Origin: Anaerolineales bacterium | GTDB taxonomy: Bacteria; Chloroflexota; Anaerolineae; Anaerolineales; Villigracilaceae | Length of the DNA stretch: 7,162 nucleotides | Assembly: GCA_025966435.1 (NCBI GenBank) | Contig: JAICRQ010000171.1 | Location: 1 to 7,162, forward strand | Direction: 5' to 3' | Shown here: in pieces, positions 1 to 5,178 of the stretch | Layout: every line of letters starts with the position of its first letter | How positions within the stretch are numbered: position 1 is the first letter of the stretch | The notes under the pieces: model-generated | The model's database searches: none | What the model was told of the DNA's origin: nothing | Seen by the model: the letters and a program-made list of their open reading frames with translations, nothing else | Made by a program: the position numbers and the translations under genes

Positions 1-561
1 GATGAAGAAGCGAAAGATCGGACGAGTGGGAGTCCGGCGTGCGACTTCACGGAATCCTGCCTGCTCGAAAGCGGATGCGATGCCCGTATAGATGAAAGGC
101 GCAGGCATGTCCTTTTGAGCCTCCACCGGATACCCCTCGACAATCTTGCCACCCTGCTTGCGAACGTGCTCCACAGCCGCCTTTAGCAATTCAACCGTGA
201 TGCCCTGCCGCCGATATTTCTTGGCAACAAAGAAACAGGTGACCGACCACACAGGCTGGTCATCCACAGGCTTAAGCGCGCGCGAGTGCGCCAGCTTGGG
301 ATACGCCTCACGCGGCTCGATCGCGATCCACCCCACGACGTCACCATGCAGGTACGCCAATAAGCCGGTGGCAACACCTGAATCCACGATCGACTTGTGC
401 ATTTGCCGCGTCTCGAAGCCTCTTGTCTCCTCGTATTCCTTGCCGCGCAATTTCCAGTACATGCACCAGCAGCCCCCACAGGCGCCGTGTGGACCGAATA
501 ACTCCTCAAAGTCTGTCCATAGATTACGTTTGATTGGCTTAAAAGAAAGTTCAGTGGTCAT
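1..561 (-). CDS. GNAT-family N-acetyltransferase, 3' end cut by the window edge
   Basis: This gene is open at the left edge. From ATG at 561 the minus strand reads 187 uninterrupted codons to base 1. The protein starts MTTELSFKPI and has a Cys cluster at 28-33 (CGGCWC). It then shows a GNAT core: strand VVGWIAIEP (75-83), strand VWSVTCFFV (104-112), and the acetyl-CoA pyrophosphate-binding loop KKYRRQGI (114-121) followed by a helix. The end, RRTPTRPIFRFFI, looks like the usual C-terminus of such proteins, so few residues are probably missing. GNAT enzymes move an acetyl group from acetyl-CoA to an amine; the acceptor cannot be read from sequence. The start overlaps the stop of the upstream lipid kinase gene by four bases (ATGA). 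I see no Shine-Dalgarno close by, so translation probably depends on re-initiation after the kinase gene. The protein is cytosolic, with no signal peptide. The family call is firm; substrate is unknown. Confidence 0.9.
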   Translation of the reverse strand, partial: MTTELSFKPIKRNLWTDFEELFGPHGACGGCWCMYWKLRGKEYEETRGFETRQMHKSIVDSGVATGLLAYLHGDVVGWIAIEPREAYPKLAHSRALKPVDDQPVWSVTCFFVAKKYRRQGITVELLKAAVEHVRKQGGKIVEGYPVEAQKDMPAPFIYTGIASAFEQAGFREVARRTPTRPIFRFFI

Positions 562-1460
562 TGCACAATAACACTCAAACAGCCTGGAAGAATTTCGTAT
601 TCAAAGTCCTGAATCCATTCCGAAAACAATTCACCATCAGTATGCGCTGGAGAAGGTTTGTCCAGGTGGATCAAGACGCGCGTAGCATGGACTTCCCGCA
701 TACCATCCATCTCCACATAACTTCCCTTGTCTTCATTGAAAGCGCGCGGAAGTGCCTGAAACAATCCGAGGCGTGTGCCTCGATACCCCAATGCAAGTGT
801 TAACTTTCCATCGAAAGGATCTGCGTGAGGAGTCATAAAGAAACCACCGGTTCGCCGTCCATTTCCAATGGAGATCAGCGAAAGCATTCCCGTATATTCC
901 CCGTCATCCCATTTGATGCTTCCGTGCCATTCGGGTTTATCCATGATTGCCTGTACCGCCGCGACCAGATAGCGCGCGATTCCTTTGATCCATTGAATCT
1001 TCTCATGTTTGATCGTAACATAGGGCTCCAGCCCTGCCGCGGAATTGTTGACGAAGTAACGGTTATTTAGCCTGCCCAGGTCCATGACCCTCGTTTTTCC
1101 TGCGGCGATCACCCTGGCTGCCTGGTGAAGGTCCGTAGGCAAACCTAATGCAAATACGATGTCATTGGCGGAACCGGTTGGCATGATCCCGAGTGGAGGC
1201 ACAGCCAGTTGTCTGGAAAAAGCCGCCCGCATGAGACCGTTCGCAGCATCTCCAACCGAGCCATCCCCGCCCGCTACAATGATCGGTGAAAACCTTTCAA
1301 GCACGGCATGTTCTGCCAGGTCGACGATCTGCCCCTTTTTCTCGGAGATAGCCAGGTGAAAATCTATCCCTGCCGTCTCGAGAGCAGACTTGACTTCAGA
1401 CCAGCGCTTTTGTGAATTCCAACGATTTGAGTAAGGGTTTAAGATTACTTTGGCAGTCAT
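558..1460 (-). CDS. Diacylglycerol kinase family / YegS-like lipid kinase
   Basis: A complete 300-residue protein, the usual length for soluble bacterial DAGK-catalytic-domain proteins. It opens with the family's N-terminal strand and NP motif (KVILNPYSN, 4-12). The nucleotide-binding loop is AGGDGSVGDAANGL at 63-76, the second conserved block is PTGSANDI (94-101), and the late acidic motif HTDGE is at 273-277. These enzymes phosphorylate diacylglycerol or related lipids with ATP at the inner face of the membrane; members such as YegS and DgkB share this fold. The exact lipid is not inferable. The start ATG is supported by a strong GGAGG (1465-1469 on this strand) four bases upstream and lies inside the end of the EamA gene (ATGA overlap). 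The stop overlaps the GNAT start the same way, making it the middle gene of a translationally coupled trio. In loop 1, Gly-Asp replaces the more usual Asn-Glu or His-Glu pair, a modest deviation. Confidence 0.93.
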   Translation of the reverse strand: MTAKVILNPYSNRWNSQKRWSEVKSALETAGIDFHLAISEKKGQIVDLAEHAVLERFSPIIVAGGDGSVGDAANGLMRAAFSRQLAVPPLGIMPTGSANDIVFALGLPTDLHQAARVIAAGKTRVMDLGRLNNRYFVNNSAAGLEPYVTIKHEKIQWIKGIARYLVAAVQAIMDKPEWHGSIKWDDGEYTGMLSLISIGNGRRTGGFFMTPHADPFDGKLTLALGYRGTRLGLFQALPRAFNEDKGSYVEMDGMREVHATRVLIHLDKPSPAHTDGELFSEWIQDFEYEILPGCLSVIVQ

Positions 1461-2362
1461 CGTCCCTCCACGAGGTGGGTTGAGTCCATTTTACCCTGTC
1501 GATTCCACTCCTTGAACTGAGAAAGTAAAACTGCAACGAAAATCAGGGCACAGCCAAAGATCTGAATGGGCGCGAGCGTTTCATCCAGTAAGAACCAGCC
1601 GCAGATCACCGCAAACACAGACTCGAGACTCAGGATCAAGGCGGCGTCGGCGGGGGGTGTATGTCTCTGCGCCCAGACCTGGAGCGTGTAACAGAGCCCA
1701 AGGGAGAAAAACGCGGTGTAGACAATGGCACCCAAGAGTGAAAGATTCCATGGCATGGATCTTTCTACAAAGATCCCAATGCCTAGATTAAGAACACCAC
1801 AAATAACGAGCTGTCCCATCGAAAACGACATCGGCTCGAATTTCGAGGCATACTTGCCAAGCACAATCACATGAAACGTCCAGAAGAGTGCGCCCCCAAA
1901 CTCAATGATATCTCCTACGCGGACCTCAAACCGGCCCGCTGTCGAAAGGAAGAAAGCGCCGGTTCCGGCAAGCAGCACGGCAATGATGGAGATCCAGTGA
2001 GCCTTCTCACGCCAGATCAGGAACAACACAATGGGGACTAAAACCACATACAGGCTGGTAATGAAGCCAGCATTCCCAGCAGTCGTGTAAACCAACCCAA
2101 GCTGCTGGAACGCGCTGCCAAGGAATAACACAAACCCCGCAACGGCCATCCATTGATATTGATCGCGAGGTATTTCGTAAGTCTGAGTTTCTACCCGTCG
2201 TACCCTCATCACAAATGGCCATACAATAACTGCCGCTAACAGATAACGCGCGCCGTTGAACAAATACACGCTTCCCATCTGCCCTGCCACTCGCTGCGCG
2301 ACGAACGCCGAACCCCAGATGATGGAAACAAAGAGAAGTGCTAAGTCTGCTTTGAGGCGCAT
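1457..2362 (-). CDS. EamA-family (DMT superfamily) membrane transporter
   Basis: A 301-residue, very hydrophobic protein of standard EamA length, with about ten predicted membrane helices in two tandem repeats. Repeat 1 begins LALLFVSIIWGSAFVAQR (7-24), with the WGSAF signature near the start. Repeat 2 begins around DIIEFGGALFWTFHVIVLG and ends with the typical SLESVFAVICGWFLLDE...FGCALIFVAVLL pattern. A basic, polar tail follows the last helix. Family members export or import small metabolites such as amino acids or nucleotide-related compounds (RhaT, YdcZ and YedA relatives); the substrate cannot be named here. It is the first gene of the minus-strand operon, and its stop overlaps the lipid kinase start. 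The only sensible start is ATG at 2362, but the bases before it are pyrimidine-rich with no Shine-Dalgarno, which is unusual for a lead gene. The family call is strong. Confidence 0.93.
   Translation of the reverse strand: MRLKADLALLFVSIIWGSAFVAQRVAGQMGSVYLFNGARYLLAAVIVWPFVMRVRRVETQTYEIPRDQYQWMAVAGFVLFLGSAFQQLGLVYTTAGNAGFITSLYVVLVPIVLFLIWREKAHWISIIAVLLAGTGAFFLSTAGRFEVRVGDIIEFGGALFWTFHVIVLGKYASKFEPMSFSMGQLVICGVLNLGIGIFVERSMPWNLSLLGAIVYTAFFSLGLCYTLQVWAQRHTPPADAALILSLESVFAVICGWFLLDETLAPIQIFGCALIFVAVLLSQFKEWNRQGKMDSTHLVEGR
1465..1469 (-). promoter_or_regulatory. Ribosome binding site of the lipid kinase gene
   Basis: GGAGG on the minus strand lies four bases before ATG at 1460. It sits inside the last codons of the EamA gene and fixes the kinase start at the ATGA overlap. 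Confidence 0.75.
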
Positions 2363-2477
2363 GAGGAAAGGATGAACTATGAAAGATAAGGGGTCAATTC
2401 TGAAATGATAAAATTACTGAGATCTTCCCTGTGTACTTGTCTACGTCTGTACTTGCCAATCATAGCATAGGACTTTG
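2363..2477. promoter_or_regulatory. Divergent intergenic region between the EamA operon and the radical SAM gene
   Basis: These 115 bases must hold the promoters of both the minus-strand EamA operon and the plus-strand radical SAM gene. The left half is A/T-rich (2380-2416). On the minus strand a TATCAT hexamer (2405-2410) could be a -10 box about 40 bases before the EamA start, but its -35 is poor. The right half contains TGTACTTG twice, at 2432-2439 and 2448-2455, 16 bases apart. I cannot place a confident promoter for the plus strand; a TTGTCT (2437-2442) has no good -10 at the right distance. Confidence 0.45.
2469..2472 (+). promoter_or_regulatory. Weak Shine-Dalgarno that decides the radical SAM start
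   Basis: AGGA lies five bases before ATG at 2478, but only two before the in-frame TTG at 2475. This favours the ATG as the real start. Confidence 0.55.
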
Positions 2478-3542
2478 ATGTATAACCCCGAAGAGATTCA
2501 AGCTCATAAAGATGAACTACAACAAGCTGTGTTGCACGCGCGTCCATTCAAGCCGCTGTATGTCAAGATGAAAGTCTTCTACGGCTGCAATCTTAAATGT
2601 GAGATGTGCAATCACTGGCGAGATACACGTGAGCCGCCCGTTCCGTCCAATCGCTTTCAAGAAGTATTGAATGAACTTGCAGAATTGGGCACCAAGAAAA
2701 TTCATATCTCAGGTGGCGAACCGATGCTTCGACCTCAGGTCCCTGATCTGGTGGAACAAGCCTCTGCACTCGGCATCAAAGTCACGATGACAACCAACGG
2801 GACGTTGATCGACAAGGCAAAAGCCAAGCGGTTGGTCGAGGGTGGTCTGCGCGGGGTGAATATTTCGATCGATTCCCCAATCCGCAAAATGCACGAGAAG
2901 ATTCGCGGCGTGGAAGGGTCGTTTAAAGCAACGACGAAAGCTGTCCAACTATTCCGGCGCTACAAGCACAAAGGAAAGCTGACTATTCGCATCAACACCG
3001 TGGTCAGCCGCACGAATTATCAGACGCTCGAAACGCTTCCCGACCTGGCACACGCGCTCGGCGCGGATGGGATTAACCTCATTCCGGTGGACGACCATTG
3101 CGGCGAGATCCTGTCCATGAGGAAAAAGGATATCGCGCTATTCAATAACGAGATTGCCCCAAGAATCGCAGAACGCGCCCTTGCACTTGGGTTAATCATC
3201 TCGGATGAAGATGCCTTTCCCTTCGGGCGGACGGACTCTGAGGTGCGCCTGGGGCGCGCCGGCAGATACGCGTTCGGGTACTATGATTCGCATCCATGCT
3301 ATGCGCCCTGGGCACACAGCCTGATCGACTTCAACGGCAATGTGTATATTTGCTGTATGACTCGGGAACGAATTCCACCGCTGGGGAATATCAAACATCA
3401 ATCGTTTCGCGAGATTTGGGAAGGCGCGGCATATCGTCAGATTCGCTTGAAGATGCATCCGCCTTCATTAGCAGCCTGCAAGCGGTGCGATGATTTTGTC
3501 GAGCAGAATAAAAGTATCTGGGAGATGATTGGACCTTACTAA
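2478..3542 (+). CDS. Radical SAM / SPASM-domain protein of unknown substrate
   Basis: A 354-residue enzyme counted from ATG at 2478; an in-frame TTG one codon earlier is less well placed for the ribosome binding site. The radical SAM [4Fe-4S] motif CNLKCEMC has cysteines at 37, 41 and 44. The SAM-binding GGEP is at 79-82, TTNG is at 105-108, and a VNISIDS strand (127-133) completes the partial TIM barrel. The C-terminal SPASM-like region carries cysteines at 274, 292, 293, 334 and 337 (HPC, YICC, CKRC), which should ligate one or more auxiliary clusters. Such proteins make a 5'-deoxyadenosyl radical to modify peptides, sugars or small molecules (for example anaerobic sulfatase maturases and many RiPP enzymes), usually in the cytosol under low oxygen. 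No precursor peptide or obvious client lies beside it. It is transcribed alone, divergent from the EamA operon and convergent with the zinc protein gene. The superfamily is certain; the function is not. Confidence 0.94.
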   Translation: MYNPEEIQAHKDELQQAVLHARPFKPLYVKMKVFYGCNLKCEMCNHWRDTREPPVPSNRFQEVLNELAELGTKKIHISGGEPMLRPQVPDLVEQASALGIKVTMTTNGTLIDKAKAKRLVEGGLRGVNISIDSPIRKMHEKIRGVEGSFKATTKAVQLFRRYKHKGKLTIRINTVVSRTNYQTLETLPDLAHALGADGINLIPVDDHCGEILSMRKKDIALFNNEIAPRIAERALALGLIISDEDAFPFGRTDSEVRLGRAGRYAFGYYDSHPCYAPWAHSLIDFNGNVYICCMTRERIPPLGNIKHQSFREIWEGAAYRQIRLKMHPPSLAACKRCDDFVEQNKSIWEMIGPY

Positions 3543-3556
3543 ACACAAAAACACTA

Positions 3557-3587
3557 CACTTGCACTGCAGCGAACGCAGTGCAAGTG
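3557..3587. repeat. Perfect 12-bp inverted repeat, hairpin after the radical SAM gene
   Basis: CACTTGCACTGC (3557-3568) and its exact complement GCAGTGCAAGTG (3576-3587) flank a 7-base loop. It begins 15 bases after the radical SAM stop, in the gap between converging genes. No T-run follows on either strand, so it is not a textbook intrinsic terminator. It may still stop or stabilise transcripts, or be a copy of a dispersed REP-like element. Confidence 0.8.
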
Positions 3588-3604
3588 AGATCACGATGGA
3601 AAAG

Positions 3605-3653
3605 CTCTTAAACTTTAAACCTTTGTGCTCTTTGTGCCCTTTGTGGTTAAGAG
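3605..3653. repeat. Three tandem 9-base repeats between short inverted repeats
   Basis: CTTTGTGCT (3621-3629), CTTTGTGCC (3630-3638) and CTTTGTGGT (3639-3647) form a head-to-tail array with a constant CTTTGTG core. The array is enclosed by CTCTTAA (3605-3611) and TTAAGAG (3647-3653). The block ends at the stop codon of the zinc protein gene, and a perfect palindrome GAGTTAACTC (3651-3660) runs into that gene's end. Similar short CTTTGTG or CTTTGCG arrays occur between genes in several environmental bacterial lineages, as far as I recall; their role is unknown. Confidence 0.75.
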
Positions 3654-3935
3654 TTAACTCAAATCAGAAAACATATCGCCGCTATCGTCGTTATCCCAGG
3701 TGCTGGTACGCTGGAACGTATCGAGCTCAGCTGCGGTGAACGTTGTGGCGGCGATTGGCAATGCCACGGGTTGGTCAAGCCCCTGCTGGCAGGCAAGACA
3801 GACCCGGCCTTCACGAGTTTGATCTATATGTTCATCGCAGTAGCCGCGTCCGCATTTTATGCAAGCCGCTAAAGATGGATTATCACAGCGGTGTGGTACG
3901 AGATACCCAATGATCATTTCGCATTGTTCAGCCAT
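3654..3935 (-). CDS. Small B-box-like zinc-binding protein, uncharacterised
   Basis: A 93-residue protein read from ATG at 3935. A GTG two codons earlier (3941) is possible but overlaps the Shine-Dalgarno AAGG (3941-3944), which sits five bases before the ATG. Residues 5-49 are rich in metal ligands: C5, H15, C17, then CIKC (25-28), CDEH (33-36) and CLAC (46-49). The spacing resembles B-box zinc fingers of prokaryotic small proteins, which bind one or two zinc ions and probably mediate protein contacts. The C-terminal half (about 55-93) is low in ligands, threonine/alanine-rich, and ends in an acidic disordered-looking tail (WDNDDSGDMFSDLS). There is no signal peptide or membrane helix. It is divergent from the glycosyltransferase gene with 26 bases between start codons, and convergent with the radical SAM gene. 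Its codon pattern and fit between neighbours suggest a real gene; the biological role is unknown. Confidence 0.8.
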   Translation of the reverse strand: MAEQCEMIIGYLVPHRCDNPSLAACIKCGRGYCDEHIDQTREGRVCLACQQGLDQPVALPIAATTFTAAELDTFQRTSTWDNDDSGDMFSDLS

Positions 3936-3948
3936 GTTCACCTTGAAA

Positions 3949-3954
3949 TAAAAT
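3949..3954 (+). promoter_or_regulatory. Candidate -10 box of the glycosyltransferase gene
   Basis: TAAAAT lies seven bases before the ATG at 3962, so transcription could start at or next to the start codon. No Shine-Dalgarno is visible in the 26-base gap, which fits a leaderless message. The -35 side is weak (TTGTTC at 3924-3929, 19-base spacer). Confidence 0.35.
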
Positions 3955-3961
3955 AACCAGT

Positions 3962-5110
3962 ATGAGAATTGCGTTCCTTACGGAAAAGTATACACCGGAC
4001 ATTGGTGGGCTGGCAATCTCATCCGAACGATTTGCACAGTTGCTTCACGCTGCCGGACACCAGGTCTGCGTCTTCGCGCCGACGATAAACCTGGCGCCAG
4101 CCGAAACGCGGACTCTCCCCTCAGGGGGAGTCCGTATAACGCGTTTCGGCGCGCGCAAACGCGTGGATGATGCACTCGTCGATTGGTTTGAACTCCTTGT
4201 TAATGAACATCGGCGTGAGCCCTTTGATTTGATCCATGCCTACTTCCTCCCGCAGGCGGGCTTCGTTGCAGCGTATGCAGGAAATTATCTCAGTGTGCCT
4301 AGCATCGTCAGCGCGCGCGGCAATGACCTGGATCGTGCGATCTTCGATCCTGGACGCGCGGCGCCCATCTTGTACGCACTTCAGCATGCCAGTGCTGTAA
4401 CCACAAATGCAAATGAACTGGCGAAAAAAGCGAAGGCACTGGTCCCCGACTTGGAAGTTGCTGTGGTTCCCAATGGAGTTGATCCGGAACGTTTCAAACC
4501 TCTGCCCCGCAACATGGCACTCGCCGAGTCGTTAAGTTTGGTAAACGGAGAGGAAGCAACCCGCGTGATCGGGTTTGCAGGCGAACTAAGAGAGAAAAAG
4601 GGACTACGTCCTCTACTTAATGCCTACGCGCAGGTCAACGGGGGACATCCAGCCATCCTGTTGATCGTCGGCGACGTCCGTGCAGGTGAGGACAGACAAC
4701 ACGTTGAAGAGTTTAAGCTTTCACATCCGAACGCTCAGATCCTGGTCACAGGTTTTGTGCCTCACACGGATTTGCCCGCTTATTATTCCTTGATGGATAT
4801 TTTTGTCCAGCCGTCTCTACGCGATGGACTGCCCAATGCACTTCTGGAGGCAATGGCTTGCGAACAAGCCGTGATCGGTACTCCTATCGGTGGGATTCCT
4901 GACGCCGTGACCGATTGTGAAAACGGCAGGCTTGTCCGTGCGAATGATGCAACGGAACTGGCAGAGGCAATGGACAAGTTGTTGACAAATGAACCTTCAC
5001 GAAAGAGTCTTGGCAGCGCCGCTCGTCAGACAATTCTGAACAGATTCACCCTGCGAGCCGAGTTAGATGGAAATCTCGCCGTGTACCGTCGTTTAGGACT
5101 TAAGACGTAA
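3962..5110 (+). CDS. Family-4-type (GT-B fold) glycosyltransferase
   Basis: A 382-residue protein, typical of GT4 enzymes, which transfer a sugar from a nucleotide-sugar to a lipid, glycan or small acceptor in the cytosol or at the inner membrane face. The N-terminal Rossmann domain starts MRIAFLTEKYTPDIGG, with the glycine-rich acceptor loop at 15-16, and includes HAYFLPQAG (92-100) and SARGND (117-122). The linker VVPNGVDPERF (168-178) is a classic GT4 junction. The donor domain carries GELREKKG (207-214), an IVGDV strand, and TGFVPHTDLPAYY (263-275). It ends with the nucleotide-sugar motif PSLRDGLPNALLEAMA, where the usual first Glu of EX7E is Asp288 and the second is Glu296. There is no membrane segment. 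A strong nested palindrome lies in codons 47-63. It appears to form its own transcription unit, with a likely separate promoter for the following MoxR gene. Donor and acceptor are unknown; a role in cell-surface glycan or glycolipid synthesis is the usual one for the family. Confidence 0.93.
   Translation: MRIAFLTEKYTPDIGGLAISSERFAQLLHAAGHQVCVFAPTINLAPAETRTLPSGGVRITRFGARKRVDDALVDWFELLVNEHRREPFDLIHAYFLPQAGFVAAYAGNYLSVPSIVSARGNDLDRAIFDPGRAAPILYALQHASAVTTNANELAKKAKALVPDLEVAVVPNGVDPERFKPLPRNMALAESLSLVNGEEATRVIGFAGELREKKGLRPLLNAYAQVNGGHPAILLIVGDVRAGEDRQHVEEFKLSHPNAQILVTGFVPHTDLPAYYSLMDIFVQPSLRDGLPNALLEAMACEQAVIGTPIGGIPDAVTDCENGRLVRANDATELAEAMDKLLTNEPSRKSLGSAARQTILNRFTLRAELDGNLAVYRRLGLKT
3987..4016 (-). 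promoter_or_regulatory. Predicted sigma-70-type promoter of the zinc protein gene, inside the glycosyltransferase gene
   Basis: On the minus strand TTGCCA (4011-4016) is a five-of-six match to the -35 consensus. TATACT (3987-3992) is a five-of-six match to the -10 consensus, and the spacer is 18 bases. Transcription would begin near 3980, leaving a leader of about 45 bases before the ATG at 3935. The promoter lies within the first codons of the opposite-strand glycosyltransferase gene. It is an inference from consensus matching only. Confidence 0.5.
4100..4150. repeat. Nested palindrome inside the glycosyltransferase gene
   Basis: The outer arms GCCGAAACGC (4100-4109) and GCGTTTCGGC (4141-4150) are perfect complements. 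Directly inside, GGACTCTCCC (4110-4119) pairs with GGGGAGTCC preceded by G (4124-4133), with one G-T wobble and a 4-base loop. Seven unpaired bases (4134-4140) separate the two stems on the right side only. In total about 20 base pairs form across 51 bases, exactly 17 codons in frame (A47-G63). Confidence 0.8.
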
Positions 5111-5135
5111 CACTCTCTAATTCCGTGTTAATTTT
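5108..5135 (+). terminator. Possible weak terminator after the glycosyltransferase gene
   Basis: TAACAC (5108-5113) and GTGTTA (5125-5130) can form a 6-bp stem with an 11-base loop, followed by ATTTT. The stem is short and AT-rich, so termination would be inefficient at best. Confidence 0.25.
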
Positions 5136-5152
5136 CGAGTATCCAAAAGAGG

Positions 5153-5158
5153 TATACT
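5153..5158 (+). promoter_or_regulatory. Candidate -10 box of the MoxR-VWA transcription unit
   Basis: TATACT matches the -10 consensus at five of six bases. It would start transcription near 5165, about 14 bases before the MoxR ATG. No good -35 is seen at 16-18 bases (the area is AATTTTCG), so confidence is modest. Confidence 0.4.
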
Positions 5159-5169
5159 AATCGAATTAC

Positions 5170-5174
5170 AGGAG
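5170..5174 (+). promoter_or_regulatory. Ribosome binding site of the MoxR-type ATPase gene
   Basis: AGGAG lies four bases before ATG at 5179, a strong Shine-Dalgarno that fixes this start. Confidence 0.8.
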
Positions 5175-5178
5175 ATAC

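Noticed and set aside
146..571. 141-residue plus-strand reading frame
   Set aside because: It is antisense to the GNAT gene, which has clear family motifs; the frame itself resembles no known protein.
2475..2477. TTG as the radical SAM start codon
   Set aside because: ATG follows immediately and has the better distance to the AGGA ribosome binding site.
3557..3587. Hairpin as a standard intrinsic terminator
   Set aside because: No T-run follows on either strand, so I list it as a repeat with unknown effect.
3621..3647. Tandem repeats as a CRISPR array
   Set aside because: The units are nine bases with no spacers and there are no cas genes.
3939..3941. GTG as the zinc protein start codon
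   Set aside because: It overlaps the AAGG Shine-Dalgarno; the ATG at 3935 has proper spacing.
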